Shown: positions 48,759 through 58,531 of the stretch, piece by piece
Layout: each line of letters opens with the position of its first letter
Position numbering within the stretch: position 1 is the stretch's first letter
Assembly: GCA_020886235.1 (NCBI GenBank)
Contig: AP025250.1
Coordinates: forward strand, 744,001-808,000
Reading direction: 5' to 3'
DNA from: Candidatus Dependentiae bacterium Noda2021
GTDB taxonomy: Bacteria; Babelota; Babeliae; Babelales; Vermiphilaceae
Length of the DNA stretch: 64,000 bases
The notes under the pieces: model-generated
Seen by the model: only the letters and a program-made list of their open reading frames with translations
Database searches by the model: none
Told to the model about the DNA's origin: nothing
Position numbers and translations under genes: made by a program

Positions 48759-50177
48759 ATGAACAAAATAAAAAAAATCATACCTCTTTTAATCACTGCA
48801 CTCGCTCTTGCAGGTTTCACTGCCTGGAAACGATCTGGCAATCAAACACCAAATCTTAAAACACTTTCAGATAAAACAAACATTGTACCGGTACTGGTAA
48901 TTGGCTCAGGGCCAACCGGACTAAGTGCTGCATTGTTCACCGCGCGCGCAGGATTTAAGACGGTCGTTCTTAGTGGCACTCAACTTGGTGGGCATTTAAG
49001 CGAAATCAGCACTATAGAAAATTGGCCCGGCACGCCCAAAATGAAGGGTATGTCTTTAGGCACTGAACTTGAAAAACAAGCTGCCCAATTTGGTGCTCAA
49101 GTTTTAAAAGATAATGCCGTTGATGTTAATCTTTCAAGCTGGCCATTTACTGTTAAAACATCTGATGGCCTCGTTCTTACCCCGCTCAGTATTATCATTG
49201 CAACGGGTGGTGAGCCTAAACGCCTTAATGTTCCTGGTATTAATACCTATTGGGGCAAAGGTGTAGGCGTATGCACTATCTGTGATGCACCGTTGAACAA
49301 AGGACAAAAAGTAGTTGTTGTGGGTGGATCAGATACGGCAGCAGAGCGCGCTATGCAATTGGCACCGTTTGCTGAAAAAGTGGTAATGGTAGTACGTGAG
49401 CCTGCGTTGCAAGCGGCTGCATCAGTACAAGACTATTTAAAAGAATATAAAAACATCTCGGTCATGCTTGATACTCAAGTCACGAGTATTGAAGGTGATG
49501 GTAATAAAATCAACCAGGTTATGGTAAAACATAATCAAACTAATCAGCAAGAAGCCATTCCGGCCCATGCATTATATTTATCGGTTGGTTTTACCCCGCG
49601 CTCGGATTTATTTAAAAAACAATTAAAGCTTGATTCAAACGGTTACATTGCTATTACAAGACCGACACACCATACATCAGTTAAAGGTGTATTTGCTGCA
49701 GGAATCGTTGCTGATGGTATTTATAATAAGGCAAGTGTTTCTTCTGGAATGGGTGTGCAAGCAGCTATAGATGCTATCAACTTCTTGCAAGAAATTGGCT
49801 ACACCCCTACTGTTGAGCAAACAATAGCACATCAGATTTTTGCAGACACCACCCAAAAGACCCAAGTGCCGGTGATTGCAACCAAAGAGGAATTGGATGT
49901 GGCTCTTACCAAACCGGTAGTAATTGTACAAACCATACATCCGCTATGCTCACTGTGCCACAATAACCGAAAAACATTTAGCAGCTTAGCGCGTGATTAT
50001 GCACAAAAAGCATATTTTGCACAACTTGATATCAGCAAAGCTGCTGACTTGGCACATCAACTGGGCACCGATCAAGCATCAATAATATTGCTCATTAAAA
50101 ATGGCAAAGTAGTTAAACAAGTCAAAGCATTGAATAGCGATCAAATATTAGGATTCATGAAAGAGAATTTAAATTAA
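48759..50177 (+). CDS. Membrane-anchored thioredoxin reductase-thioredoxin fusion
   Basis: The protein has 472 residues. An N-terminal hydrophobic segment (about 6-22) with a following K/R acts as signal anchor. Then FAD motif VLVIGSGPTGLSAALFTARAG, the redox Cys172-x-x-Cys175 (VCTICDAP), NADPH motif VVVGGSDTAAERAM, and the C-terminal FAD motif GVFAAGIVADG. Residues about 360-472 form a thioredoxin-like fold with Cys397-x-x-Cys400 (LCSLC). Such fusions carry electrons from NADPH to a built-in thioredoxin. AAAAGGAG lies upstream. Which side of the membrane it faces is not known. Confidence 0.85.
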   Translation: MNKIKKIIPLLITALALAGFTAWKRSGNQTPNLKTLSDKTNIVPVLVIGSGPTGLSAALFTARAGFKTVVLSGTQLGGHLSEISTIENWPGTPKMKGMSLGTELEKQAAQFGAQVLKDNAVDVNLSSWPFTVKTSDGLVLTPLSIIIATGGEPKRLNVPGINTYWGKGVGVCTICDAPLNKGQKVVVVGGSDTAAERAMQLAPFAEKVVMVVREPALQAAASVQDYLKEYKNISVMLDTQVTSIEGDGNKINQVMVKHNQTNQQEAIPAHALYLSVGFTPRSDLFKKQLKLDSNGYIAITRPTHHTSVKGVFAAGIVADGIYNKASVSSGMGVQAAIDAINFLQEIGYTPTVEQTIAHQIFADTTQKTQVPVIATKEELDVALTKPVVIVQTIHPLCSLCHNNRKTFSSLARDYAQKAYFAQLDISKAADLAHQLGTDQASIILLIKNGKVVKQVKALNSDQILGFMKENLN

Positions 50178-50818
50178 TTTTTCTTTTTCTTAAACATTTT
50201 TTCAAAGCCTTTTTTGAGTTCTCCGGGCAGATTCTCAAAAAAGGCTTTGATTTTTTGTTGCTGTTCTTTTTCTTTTTGTTGGCGTTTCAATTTTTTTTCT
50301 TGTTTTTGTCTGTTACGCAGCGCACGCACCTGAGCTTCGGTTTTCACGGCGTCAGCTAATTCAGCTTCTTTCTTCTGTAACTGCTTTTGATCTTGTTCTA
50401 ATTCTTTTTCAAAACGCTCAATTTTATCTTCAGGAATGTCTTTGTGATACACATCCTCACGTGATCCCTGGGCTAATTTTTCCTTAATTTTAATCGCTTC
50501 TTGAGTAATGACAAAAACTGATTCGGGTGTATGAGGCCTGTTGGTTAAAATTTCGCTTTCTTCTAGGTTTTCTTCTTTGACCAGTGCTTTTACTACTTTT
50601 TTGGCCGTAACACGGCGACGCATGAGTGTATACTCATCTGCAGTTGTCTCCTTTACCCCTTCAAGATCTTTTACATCTTGCGAGCTTGGCTCAGAAAATA
50701 ATTGTTTAGGACTCGTTCGCGGAGATTGGCTCTGGCTTTGACTATTACTTCTATTTTTCTCCATTGCATTTATTGTAAAGATACTTAGAATACTAACCGT
50801 TATCAGTATATTAATCAT
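50174..50818 (-). CDS. Secreted highly charged coiled-coil protein
   Basis: The protein is 214 residues from the ATG at 50818 (AGGATG). A signal peptide ends in INA-MEKN. A Ser/Gln-rich segment (SQSQSQSPRTSPKQ) precedes a charged coiled coil (about 95-190) rich in Lys, Gln and Glu. The basic end is GFEKMFKKKKN. Its stop overlaps the end of the fusion gene on the other strand by 4 bases. Paralog-like to the next gene. Confidence 0.55.
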   Translation of the reverse strand: MINILITVSILSIFTINAMEKNRSNSQSQSQSPRTSPKQLFSEPSSQDVKDLEGVKETTADEYTLMRRRVTAKKVVKALVKEENLEESEILTNRPHTPESVFVITQEAIKIKEKLAQGSREDVYHKDIPEDKIERFEKELEQDQKQLQKKEAELADAVKTEAQVRALRNRQKQEKKLKRQQKEKEQQQKIKAFFENLPGELKKGFEKMFKKKKN

Positions 50819-50957
50819 TGTGCATCCTAAAATGTTTGATGGTACGTTAAACACTTTTTTTGGTAGCCTCAATGAAAATTACTTTAATAAATTGATATGA
50901 GTCTAGTGACCTGACAATTGCGCCAATTAATACAGCACATATCACACAAACACACAT

Positions 50958-51602
50958 TTATTTCTGTTTAAATAAATTTTTAAAAAATAGTTTAACTTTT
51001 TTATTATTCGCTTTTTGACGGGCTCTCATTTCCTCATGATTTTGGATCTGTTTTTGCTTGCGCGCCTGTCGTTTTGCCTTTTCTTGTAATTTTTTTTCTT
51101 GTTTTTTGTTTTGATACTCTGCGCGGGCGTTTGCTATAGTGCGAATCTCAGGAATGATCTCATTATCTAGTTGCTTTTTTAATTCTTTTTCCTGCTGCTT
51201 GAGCTCTTGCTCAAGAGTAACAATTGCATCAGGGTCTTTTGTCTCAAGTTCTTTTGAAACTGTTTCTGCAATCGCAGTAATGCGTTCTATCGTGTTGGGG
51301 CTATATGAGTGGCCCTCTGATTCTTCTAAGACATCTTTGACGCTCTTGGTAAGATCACCTTTAGTTTTAGCAACTTCAATAGCAGCTTTATATGCTACAT
51401 AATCACTACTACTTTGACGGTGCTCTTTAATCTTTTCATTCTGACTGCGCTCAAGACGCTTTAAAGTCGCAGCACTTAATTTTCGCATTAATTCTTTTTG
51501 AGGGCTTCCTTTAGGGCTGGTTTGTGGACTTATCTGTAATTTCTTTTCTTGTGCTAATGATAATGATGCAATACTTAATAATGTTATGGTAAAAAACTTC
51601 AT
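50958..51602 (-). CDS. Secreted highly charged coiled-coil protein
   Basis: The protein has 214 residues: signal peptide (about 1-17), an ISPQTSPKGSPQKEL stretch like TSPKQ of the neighbour, a coiled coil with TLEQELKQQEKELKKQLDNE, and a Lys/Gln/Arg-rich end with KLFFKNLFKQK. The order and the terminal F-F/K-N-L motif match the gene at 50174-50818, so they look like diverged duplicates. GGGAGC lies before the ATG. Function unknown. Confidence 0.55.
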   Translation of the reverse strand: MKFFTITLLSIASLSLAQEKKLQISPQTSPKGSPQKELMRKLSAATLKRLERSQNEKIKEHRQSSSDYVAYKAAIEVAKTKGDLTKSVKDVLEESEGHSYSPNTIERITAIAETVSKELETKDPDAIVTLEQELKQQEKELKKQLDNEIIPEIRTIANARAEYQNKKQEKKLQEKAKRQARKQKQIQNHEEMRARQKANNKKVKLFFKNLFKQK

Positions 51603-52056
51603 GATGCTCCCTTTGTTTTTCTTAAGATAAAAAAAAGACCCGAGTAACTGGAATCTTTTTCAAAGGAAAATTATGAATTTAGAATATTTGTTAGCGTGTT
51701 AATGACAGGTCATACCAATCATTCCAATCAATGCTGGTGTAATTAGCCAGTTCGTATGTGAGACGTTTCTACTAAATCTGATTTAGCACTCATGCAAACA
51801 ATATCGACCCCAAGCTAGTCATTCATATTTATGCATAAAATAATATATATTGTACAATTAGCTTGGAACTCCATAAATTTAACGCATTCTCAATCTAAAT
51901 TTTGGCATATTTGACTTTTTGAAAATATTTTGCTTATTCTGAAATGTAGAAATAGACAAATTTTGTAAGAATGATACAACATTAATCATTACTTTTACGA
52001 TATAAACGGCTCAACATAGTAACTCCTGGTTGTAAAGAATAACGAAAGCAGTCGCC
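51603..52056. other. 454-base intergenic region
   Basis: No ORF with a ribosome site or convincing structured RNA is visible. The right side holds a promoter candidate for topA (separate entry). Several AT-rich stretches (such as 51841-51860) could be regulatory. No repeat to other parts of the window was noticed. Confidence 0.5.
51911..51940 (+). promoter_or_regulatory. Candidate sigma70-type promoter of topA
   Basis: TTGACT (51911-51916) and TATTCT (51935-51940) are 18 bases apart, about 115 bases before the topA ATG. Long leader implied. Motif match only. Confidence 0.45.
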
Positions 52057-54308
52057 ATGAAAAAATTGCTGATTGTAGAATCGCCAGCAAAAATTAAGAC
52101 TATCTCCAAATTTCTTGGCAAAGAATTTAAAATTTTGTCCACTATGGGCCATGTAAAAGATCTTCCTGCAAAAAAAGTAGGGGTTACCATAGATGACAAA
52201 AACATTGATATTGAATACGTAGCAATACCCGATAAAGAAAAAACTATCGCTGAAATATGTAAAGCCGCCGCAGTGAGCGATGAAATTTATCTTGCACCTG
52301 ACCCTGACCGTGAAGGTGAAATCATTGCGTGGCATATTGAGCAAGAAATAAAAAAAGTAGCTAAGAAAAAAGCAAAAATATACCGCATTGCGTTCAACGA
52401 AATTACCAAAACTGCAGTTAATGAAGCACTTGAAAACCCTTCTGAGGTTGATTTACAAAAAGTATCTGCACAGCAAGCACGTCGCGTTCTTGACCGTTGG
52501 GTAGGATATGAAGTCTCTCCTATATTATGGACTAAGCTTGCACCTGGTCTTTCTGCCGGTCGCGTGCAATCGGTAGCTCTGCGCCTTATTTGTGATCGTG
52601 AAGAAGCCATTAGAAGCTTTAGACCTGAAGAATATTGGACCATTGCCGGGTTATTTAACGCCGCAAAAGGTGAGCTTGAAGCATCATTAACCCATATTGG
52701 CAAAGAAAAAGCTGAGATCACCAATAAGGATCAGGCTGATGAAATAGTAAAAAAAATTAAAAAAGCCAACTATGTTATTGATAGCATTACTGATAAAGAG
52801 CGCATCAAAAATCCGTATGCACCTTTTATGACCAGTACGTTACAACAAGCGGCATTTAACCAGCTTGGTTTTTCTGTTAAAAAAACTATGCAATTGGCTC
52901 AACAGCTCTATGAAGGTATTCCGCTTGATGATGCAAAAACGCCCGTTGCGTTAATTACCTACATGCGTACCGACTCATTGCGCTTGTCAGATACCGCTAT
53001 TAAAAATGCCCGTGAATATATTTCAGACAACTTTGCAAAAGAATATTTACCAAAAACATCATTGGTGTATGAAAAATCAAAGAGCAAGACTAAAGCACAA
53101 GATGCCCACGAAGCCATTAGGCCTATTGAAGCATCTATAACGCCTGAGCGTGTCAGCCGCTATTTACCTAAAGATCTTGCAAAATTATATGAACTCATCT
53201 GGAAACGCTATATAGCCTGCCAGATGAAACCAGCAGTATACGCTCAACGCCAAGTCGTAATTAAAGGTGATGAATTTACCTTTAAAGTAACGGGATCAAC
53301 CTTAATATTTGACGGATTCTTAAAAGTCTATTCGGGCGATGAGGATGAAGAGAAAGAGCAAAAAGTGGTAATACCCCAAGGTATTAACGCTAAGGATGCT
53401 ATTAAACTTGATAAAGTTAACCCGAAGCAACATTTTACCCAACCACCGCCAAAATACACTGAAGCGTCCTTGGTAAAAGAAATGGAAAAAGAAGGTATTG
53501 GTCGCCCAAGTACCTATGCTACCATTATGAACACCATTCGCGCACGCTCGTACACAACACTTGATACCAAGAAAAAGTTTACCCCTACAGAGCTTGGCAT
53601 GACCGTTACCAAGCTGCTCACTGAAAACCTTCCCCATATCATGAATATTAAATTTACCGCACTGATGGAAGAAGACCTTGATAAAATAGCCCAAGGTGAG
53701 TTTGAACGTGATGAGCTGTTACGTGATTTTTACAAAAACTTCCAGGAAGATATCGCCCTGTTTAAAGGTAAAGATGGCAAGCGAATTGCCGAGCCTACCG
53801 AGCTTACATGCCCGCAATGCAACGAAGGTAAACTTGCCATTAGATTTGGAAAAACGGGAGAATTTTTAGGATGTATGCGTTATCCAGATTGTGATTACAC
53901 TTCAAACTTTAAGCGCAATGAACAGGGTATTATTGAGCTGGTCAAAGCTGAGCCCCTTATTGTGCTTGAAGAACCATGCCCAGTATGTGGAAAACCACTT
54001 CGCCAAGTAAATGGCAAATTTGGGCCGTTTATTGCCTGCTCTGGGTACCCAGAATGCAAATACATTCACCAAATTAAAGCAAGCTTTCCTTGTCCGGTTG
54101 ACGGTGGTGATGTGATTCAACGTCGTTGGCGCGGGGGAACATTCTGGGATGTGGAAACTATCCAAAATGTAAATTTGCAGTTTTTGGCGATATTGAAGAA
54201 ACACCATGCCCTAATTGTTCATTGCCCTTCTTAGTCAAAAAAGTAAACAAAGAAGGTGCCGTTACATTATTTTGTTCAGACAAAAAATGTGGGTACAAGC
54301 AAGAATAG
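52057..54308 (+). CDS. topA: DNA topoisomerase I, interrupted by a one-base frameshift near the 3' end
   Basis: About 750 residues when the frame is restored. TOPRIM (LLIVESPAKIKTI, DPDREGEIIAWH), active-site Tyr in YMRTDSLRLS, GIGRPSTYATIM, and C-terminal zinc ribbons (CPQCNEGKLAIRFGKTGEFLGC, part; CPVCGKPLRQ; and CPNC). The reading stops at 54234 after WDVETIQNV. Adding one G to the GGG at 54146-54148 gives TFWGCGNYPKCKFAVFGDIE, the expected third zinc ribbon, and then a fourth up to 54308. It relaxes negative supercoils and is normally essential, so a sequencing error is likely. Confidence 0.93.
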
Positions 54309-54333
54309 TAGCAACCTGCAGGTTTAAAAAATT

Positions 54334-54384
54334 ATGGGAAATATAAGCGATAAGCTAACCGCTATTGCTTGTATTTCCCATTTT
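54334..54384 (+). terminator. Candidate terminator of topA
   Basis: ATGGGAAATA...AAGC pairs with GCTT...TATTTCCCAT as a long stem of about 20 bp with small mismatches, followed by TTTT at 54381-54384. Confidence 0.6.
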
Positions 54385-54502
54385 AATTGGGAAGAATACT
54401 GTCTTGTGATTATTGTTTTAGTTACAAATGATTGCTGAACACAATATAGGGAAAAATTATCACACGTACTAAACAATAGGTACCTAGGCTTAAGTAGTAC
54501 GT

Positions 54503-55174
54503 TCAGTGCAAATCCATTTTATCATGATATTCTGCGGCTTCTGTCAACACGAACTCCTCATACTTTTCACTCAAGCACCGTTGAAATGATTTTACTTCAG
54601 GATGTCCCGGGCGATACGATGCTCGTTTTAATGGCCAGAGTGACAATCTAAAAGGAGGTGTAGCGTTCGCACTTAGTATGAGCGATGACTCTTCACTCAT
54701 CATGCTCAACCAATCAAGAGGCAAATAGTCAGGAAACCAATCGTAATGGGCAACCACCTCAGTTGAGGAGGTTATGCTAAATCCTTTACTAAAATCAGAA
54801 ATACAGGCTTTTGCCGTAGCAGGATCTGAGGTAATTATCACCGGCACCATAATCGGATTTTCGCTACAGTTAGTCGATTGTAACTTTAAAAAACGTGCTA
54901 TACGCTGTGCATTGTTAAGATCATGTAAGTAACAGCAGGACTTACTTTTTTTTATCACGAGTGCAGCTTGCAAGCTAAACGCATCTATTTCGTGATCCCC
55001 AACAAGAGAGCTAAACGCCGCAGCATCGCAGCGTGCTACTTTTCTTACCGGTCCTTGATCATGGTTGTAGTCTTCATGTTTGCGCTTGTACGTCTGTTCA
55101 TCAAACATGTATGTGTCCATAGCATTCGTCATGCCACAAAGTATTAACAATAGTAAGCCTACCATTTTAAACAT
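54503..55174 (-). CDS. Secreted protein, paralog of 55629-56432
   Basis: The protein has 223 residues. A signal peptide (about 1-18, TNA) is followed by Met-Asp. The body has the same segments in the same order as the gene at 55629: YLHDLNNAQRIARFL, a VMVPV-like IMVPVIITSD, a short F-x-K-GF, and a P-x-YLP-x-x-WL region before ESSLIL. The shared pattern shows paralogy; the family is unknown. Its ATG overlaps the acetyltransferase end by 8 bases. Confidence 0.6.
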   Translation of the reverse strand: MFKMVGLLLLILCGMTNAMDTYMFDEQTYKRKHEDYNHDQGPVRKVARCDAAAFSSLVGDHEIDAFSLQAALVIKKSKSCCYLHDLNNAQRIARFLKLQSTNCSENPIMVPVIITSDPATAKACISDFSKGFSITSSTEVVAHYDWFPDYLPLDWLSMMSEESSLILSANATPPFRLSLWPLKRASYRPGHPEVKSFQRCLSEKYEEFVLTEAAEYHDKMDLH

Positions 55175-55669
55175 TGTCCTTAATATTCCTCATAAATAGT
55201 AAAACATGTTGTGGTCCATACGGTCCTTTAGTCGTTCCAGCTTCAATAAAACCAACTTTTTTTAGTGCATTTAAGCTTCTTAAATTATCACGGTACACTA
55301 ATGCAGAGAACTCATTCAAATCTGTTTCATTAAAGTAATGCTCTGCCGCTTTAAGAATCGCAGGTTGCACATAACCCTGCCCCAATACTCTTCATTGATC
55401 CAACAGTACAGCTGTCCCTTGTTTTCATGGGGCAATCGTATTTGAACAGCGCCAACGGGCACATTTGTATTTGCATCGTAAATGAGATACAAGAAGGTTG
55501 GTACCCCGCGCTTTTTACGATTCAAGCACTGCAGGATATACTCTTTTTCATCTTCACTATTTAAAACATGCAAATAGGGCCATAAAGCAGGTGAAAATAA
55601 TGATAGATAGGTTTCTATGTTATGTTCATCAACACAAATCAGAAGAACTTCTTTTAATTTTTTTTCCAT
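55167..55669 (-). CDS. GNAT-family acetyltransferase, interrupted by a one-base frameshift
   Basis: The upstream piece (from 55669 or a GTG at 55675) has VGAVQIRLPHENKGQLYCWINEEYWG and then changes frame. The rest, GQGYVQPAILKAAEHYFNETDLNEFSALVYRDNLRSLNALKKVGF (part), supplies the acetyl-CoA site and the N-x-R-S-x-x-x-x-x-K-x-GF end. Adding one G to the GGGG run (CCCC at 55380-55383) joins them as EEYWGQGYV. The protein would be about 167 residues and resembles RimJ/RimL-like acetyltransferases. No signal peptide. Confidence 0.82.
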
Positions 55670-56432
55670 ACCCACCCAAGTGTAGTTCAGTCAATGATAA
55701 CTCTTGTGACTCTGAGCGTGTAACATTGTCTGAATTATTGCAATGAAACTGATAGATAGTTGCACTTAAAACATTTTCAAAATTAGCAGAGCTCAGTCCC
55801 AATTTTTTTTGGCTGGGAATTAAGTTAATTTTAGTTAATTGATTGGTATTATGTTCAAAAGGAACTAATAAATCACAGGGCTCATCTTCTTTTAATGTAC
55901 GCAAAAATGATTCTGGTAAATGCGTGATTTTGCGGGGATGATGAATAATAATGTTGTCATCTACAGCATCTTTGGCAAAAAAACCATATTTAGCAAAATT
56001 GAAGCTCTTTTTGTTAATACTGCCATCGCGGTGTACTGATGCTATATGAACCGGCACCATGACGGTGCGAGCGGTTAAAATGGCACCCAGTTTTGGTAGT
56101 AGCTCATTTTTATTATCTAAGTCTTTAAGATAGACTGCCGGCTTGTGAGCTCTAATTGCAATTTCAGCTTGTGCTTCGTCGTCAAAATGGTCTGAAACAT
56201 CAAGCTCAACTGCTAAGTCGTGCGTGTCGATCGGCTCGATTGTTTCTTGCTGGTTGACAATATATTCAATTTTTGCTTTTTTATTTGGTTTAAATGGCTC
56301 ATATGAGCGAGATCGCTTTTGGCCAATTTTTAAATCACTTAAATTTTCAATACATTCCATCAACTGATCATCCATTGATAGTATTGATGTGCTTGCGCTT
56401 ACTACTACTAAAAGTGCAAATACTAATTTCAT
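55629..56432 (-). CDS. Secreted protein, paralog of 54503-55174
   Basis: The protein has 267 residues. A signal peptide (about 1-19, ILS) is followed by Met-Asp. A Lys/Arg-rich segment (KRSRSYEPFKPNKKAK) follows, and then the segments shared with the gene at 54503: YLKDLDNKNELLPKLG, TVMVPVHIAS, F-x-K-YGFF, HLPESFLRTL. Its stop lies inside the start of the acetyltransferase gene (overlap about 41 bases), so coupling is likely. Unknown function. Confidence 0.6.
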   Translation of the reverse strand: MKLVFALLVVVSASTSILSMDDQLMECIENLSDLKIGQKRSRSYEPFKPNKKAKIEYIVNQQETIEPIDTHDLAVELDVSDHFDDEAQAEIAIRAHKPAVYLKDLDNKNELLPKLGAILTARTVMVPVHIASVHRDGSINKKSFNFAKYGFFAKDAVDDNIIIHHPRKITHLPESFLRTLKEDEPCDLLVPFEHNTNQLTKINLIPSQKKLGLSSANFENVLSATIYQFHCNNSDNVTRSESQELSLTELHLGGYGKKIKRSSSDLC

Positions 56433-56441
56433 GAGGGATCT

Positions 56442-58387
56442 CTATCGTAGTGATGAGCCAGATGTTACTGGCTGTTCTGGCATTATTAATTTAAGGGCAC
56501 CGTGTGCATCTTCTGCAAACAGCATCATGCCTTGTGATTCATGACCGAGCATCTTACGCGGTTTTAAATTAACAACAAATACTGCTTGTTTTCCAATCAA
56601 TTGTTCAGGTTGATAAAATTTACGAATGCCTGACAAAATTTGTCGCACACCGTCTGGTCCAAAATCAACTTGCAGCTTTAACAATTTGTCTGATTGATCA
56701 ACAAAGGTGCACTCTTTAATGGTACCCACTTTGAGTTGCACTTTTGCTAGATCTTCAATACCAATGAATTGTTCATCTGCCTTAGGCGCTAGCACAGGAG
56801 CTGCAGTAGGAGCTTGGTTCGACTCAGCAGCTTGTCTTTCTGCAATCGGTTTTGCAAATAGCGTATCAATTTTTTGCAACATAAAATGCTCTTTCCATGA
56901 TGATGTTTTTAAACTATCAACAGCATTGATCTCATGATTGATAGTTTTACCTAAACTTGTTAATAATTGTTCCATTTTGTGCGGCATTACCGGCCATAGC
57001 ATAATTGCAATTGCTTGCAAGCCATGAGCAGCTGCGCTTAACACTTCTTCAAACCCTTTGCGGTCAGTTTTAATTAACTTCCACGGTTCTTGGGCATGAA
57101 AATAGGCGTTTACTTGATTTATAAACTTCCATAATTTGGACAGGGCCATGTGAAATTGAAATTCATCCATGCCCTCTTGATATTCTTTAACCGCTGTTAG
57201 GCATTCTGCATGTAATTGGGCTGCTTTCTCTGACCAGGTTTCAGGCGCTGGTAATGATAATGCTTGATATTTTTCTGCGAGGGTAACTAAGCGATTAAGC
57301 AAATTACCCAAGTCATTTGCCAGATCAGATTCAATCTTTTGCTCAAGATCAGCAATGCTAAACTCACTGTCATGAGTAATAGCAAGAGCACGAAGTAAAT
57401 AATAACGCACAGGATCTGCACCATAGGCATTTTTAAGCTCTATGGGATCCACAACGTTGCCCAACGATTTGGACATTTTTTGGGAACCAACTTTTATCCA
57501 ACCATGAACTAACAAATGTTTTGGTAGCGGCAACTCACTTGCCATTAAAAATGCCGGCCAGTACACCGCGTGAAAACGTACAATGTCTTTACCCATAATG
57601 TGCACATCGGCAGGCCACCAAAACTTAAATTCATTTTCTTTACCTGGCTGGTTGTAGCCAACACCGGTAATGTAATTATTTAACGCATCGGCCCATACAT
57701 AGGTAACGTGCTTATTATCACCAGGAAATGGAACTCCCCACGTGATCGTAGTACGTGAAATACTCAGATCTTTGAGTCCTGACTTTACAAAGTTTATAAC
57801 TTCAGCAAAACGCTCTTTTGGCACTATAAAATCGGGATGTTCTTCATAGAATTTTAAAAGACGTTCCTGGTATGCAGAAAGTTTAAAGAAATAGGTTTCT
57901 TCCGATACCCAGTGAGTTGCTCTACCACAAGAAGAACAGGGGGGATTTCTTCACCTTGAGTATCAAACTCAGTTACAAACGTCTCACATGAGGTGCAATA
58001 CCAGCCTTTGTAAAATGCTTTGTAAATGTCACCCTTATCTTGCAAGGCTTGGAGCCATTCTTGTACCGCTTTAGTGTGATAGCTGTCTGTAGTTCTTATG
58101 AACTTGGTATAATCAATTTCATAGTCTGCCCATGCGGTTTTATACGCATCAATAAAGCTGTCTACAAACGGTTTTGGTTGCATGCCAGCCGCGTATGCTG
58201 CTTGGGCAATTTTTTGGCCATGTTCATCAGTACCGGTTAAAAAAAATACGTTATTACCTTTGAGTTTATTCCAACGCGCACTAACGTCTGCAAGCACCGT
58301 AGAATATAATGATCCAAGATGTGGCTTTGCCGTAACATAGTAAATAGGGGTAGTAACATACCATTTATTAAGCGGATTTTGTGACAT
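56442..58387 (-). CDS. metG: Methionine--tRNA ligase, interrupted by a one-base frameshift
   Basis: From the ATG at 58387 (AAAGGA), the HIGH-like KPHLGSLYST, then YCTSC of the zinc knuckle. The frame is lost at a run of six C (plus-strand GGGGGG at 57939-57944). Adding one C gives EIPPCSSCGRATHWVSEE and continues with VPKERFAEVINF. Later: KMSKSLGNV, an anticodon-binding helical region and a C-terminal tRNA-binding EMAP-II-like domain (VGTIKECTFVDQSDKLLKL, part). About 650 residues in total. Essential, so an error in the sequence is the simplest reading. Confidence 0.93.
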
Positions 58388-58531
58388 CTTGTATCCTTTG
58401 CAATTCAAAAAAGCGGTATTTATACACTAAGAATAGCCTAAAACAGGCAAAACATGAAGATCAGTCCTTGCGCAAATCTTTAATACCTATACCTTGTAGT
58501 AACGGTTAAAAAACCTTAAAAGAAAGACGTT

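Noticed and set aside
57930-57950. Programmed -1 frameshift in metG (C-CCC-CCT heptamer)
   Set aside because: The heptamer fits formally, but no stimulatory stem was seen, and the other four frameshifted genes lack this heptamer, so a shared base-loss cause is simpler.
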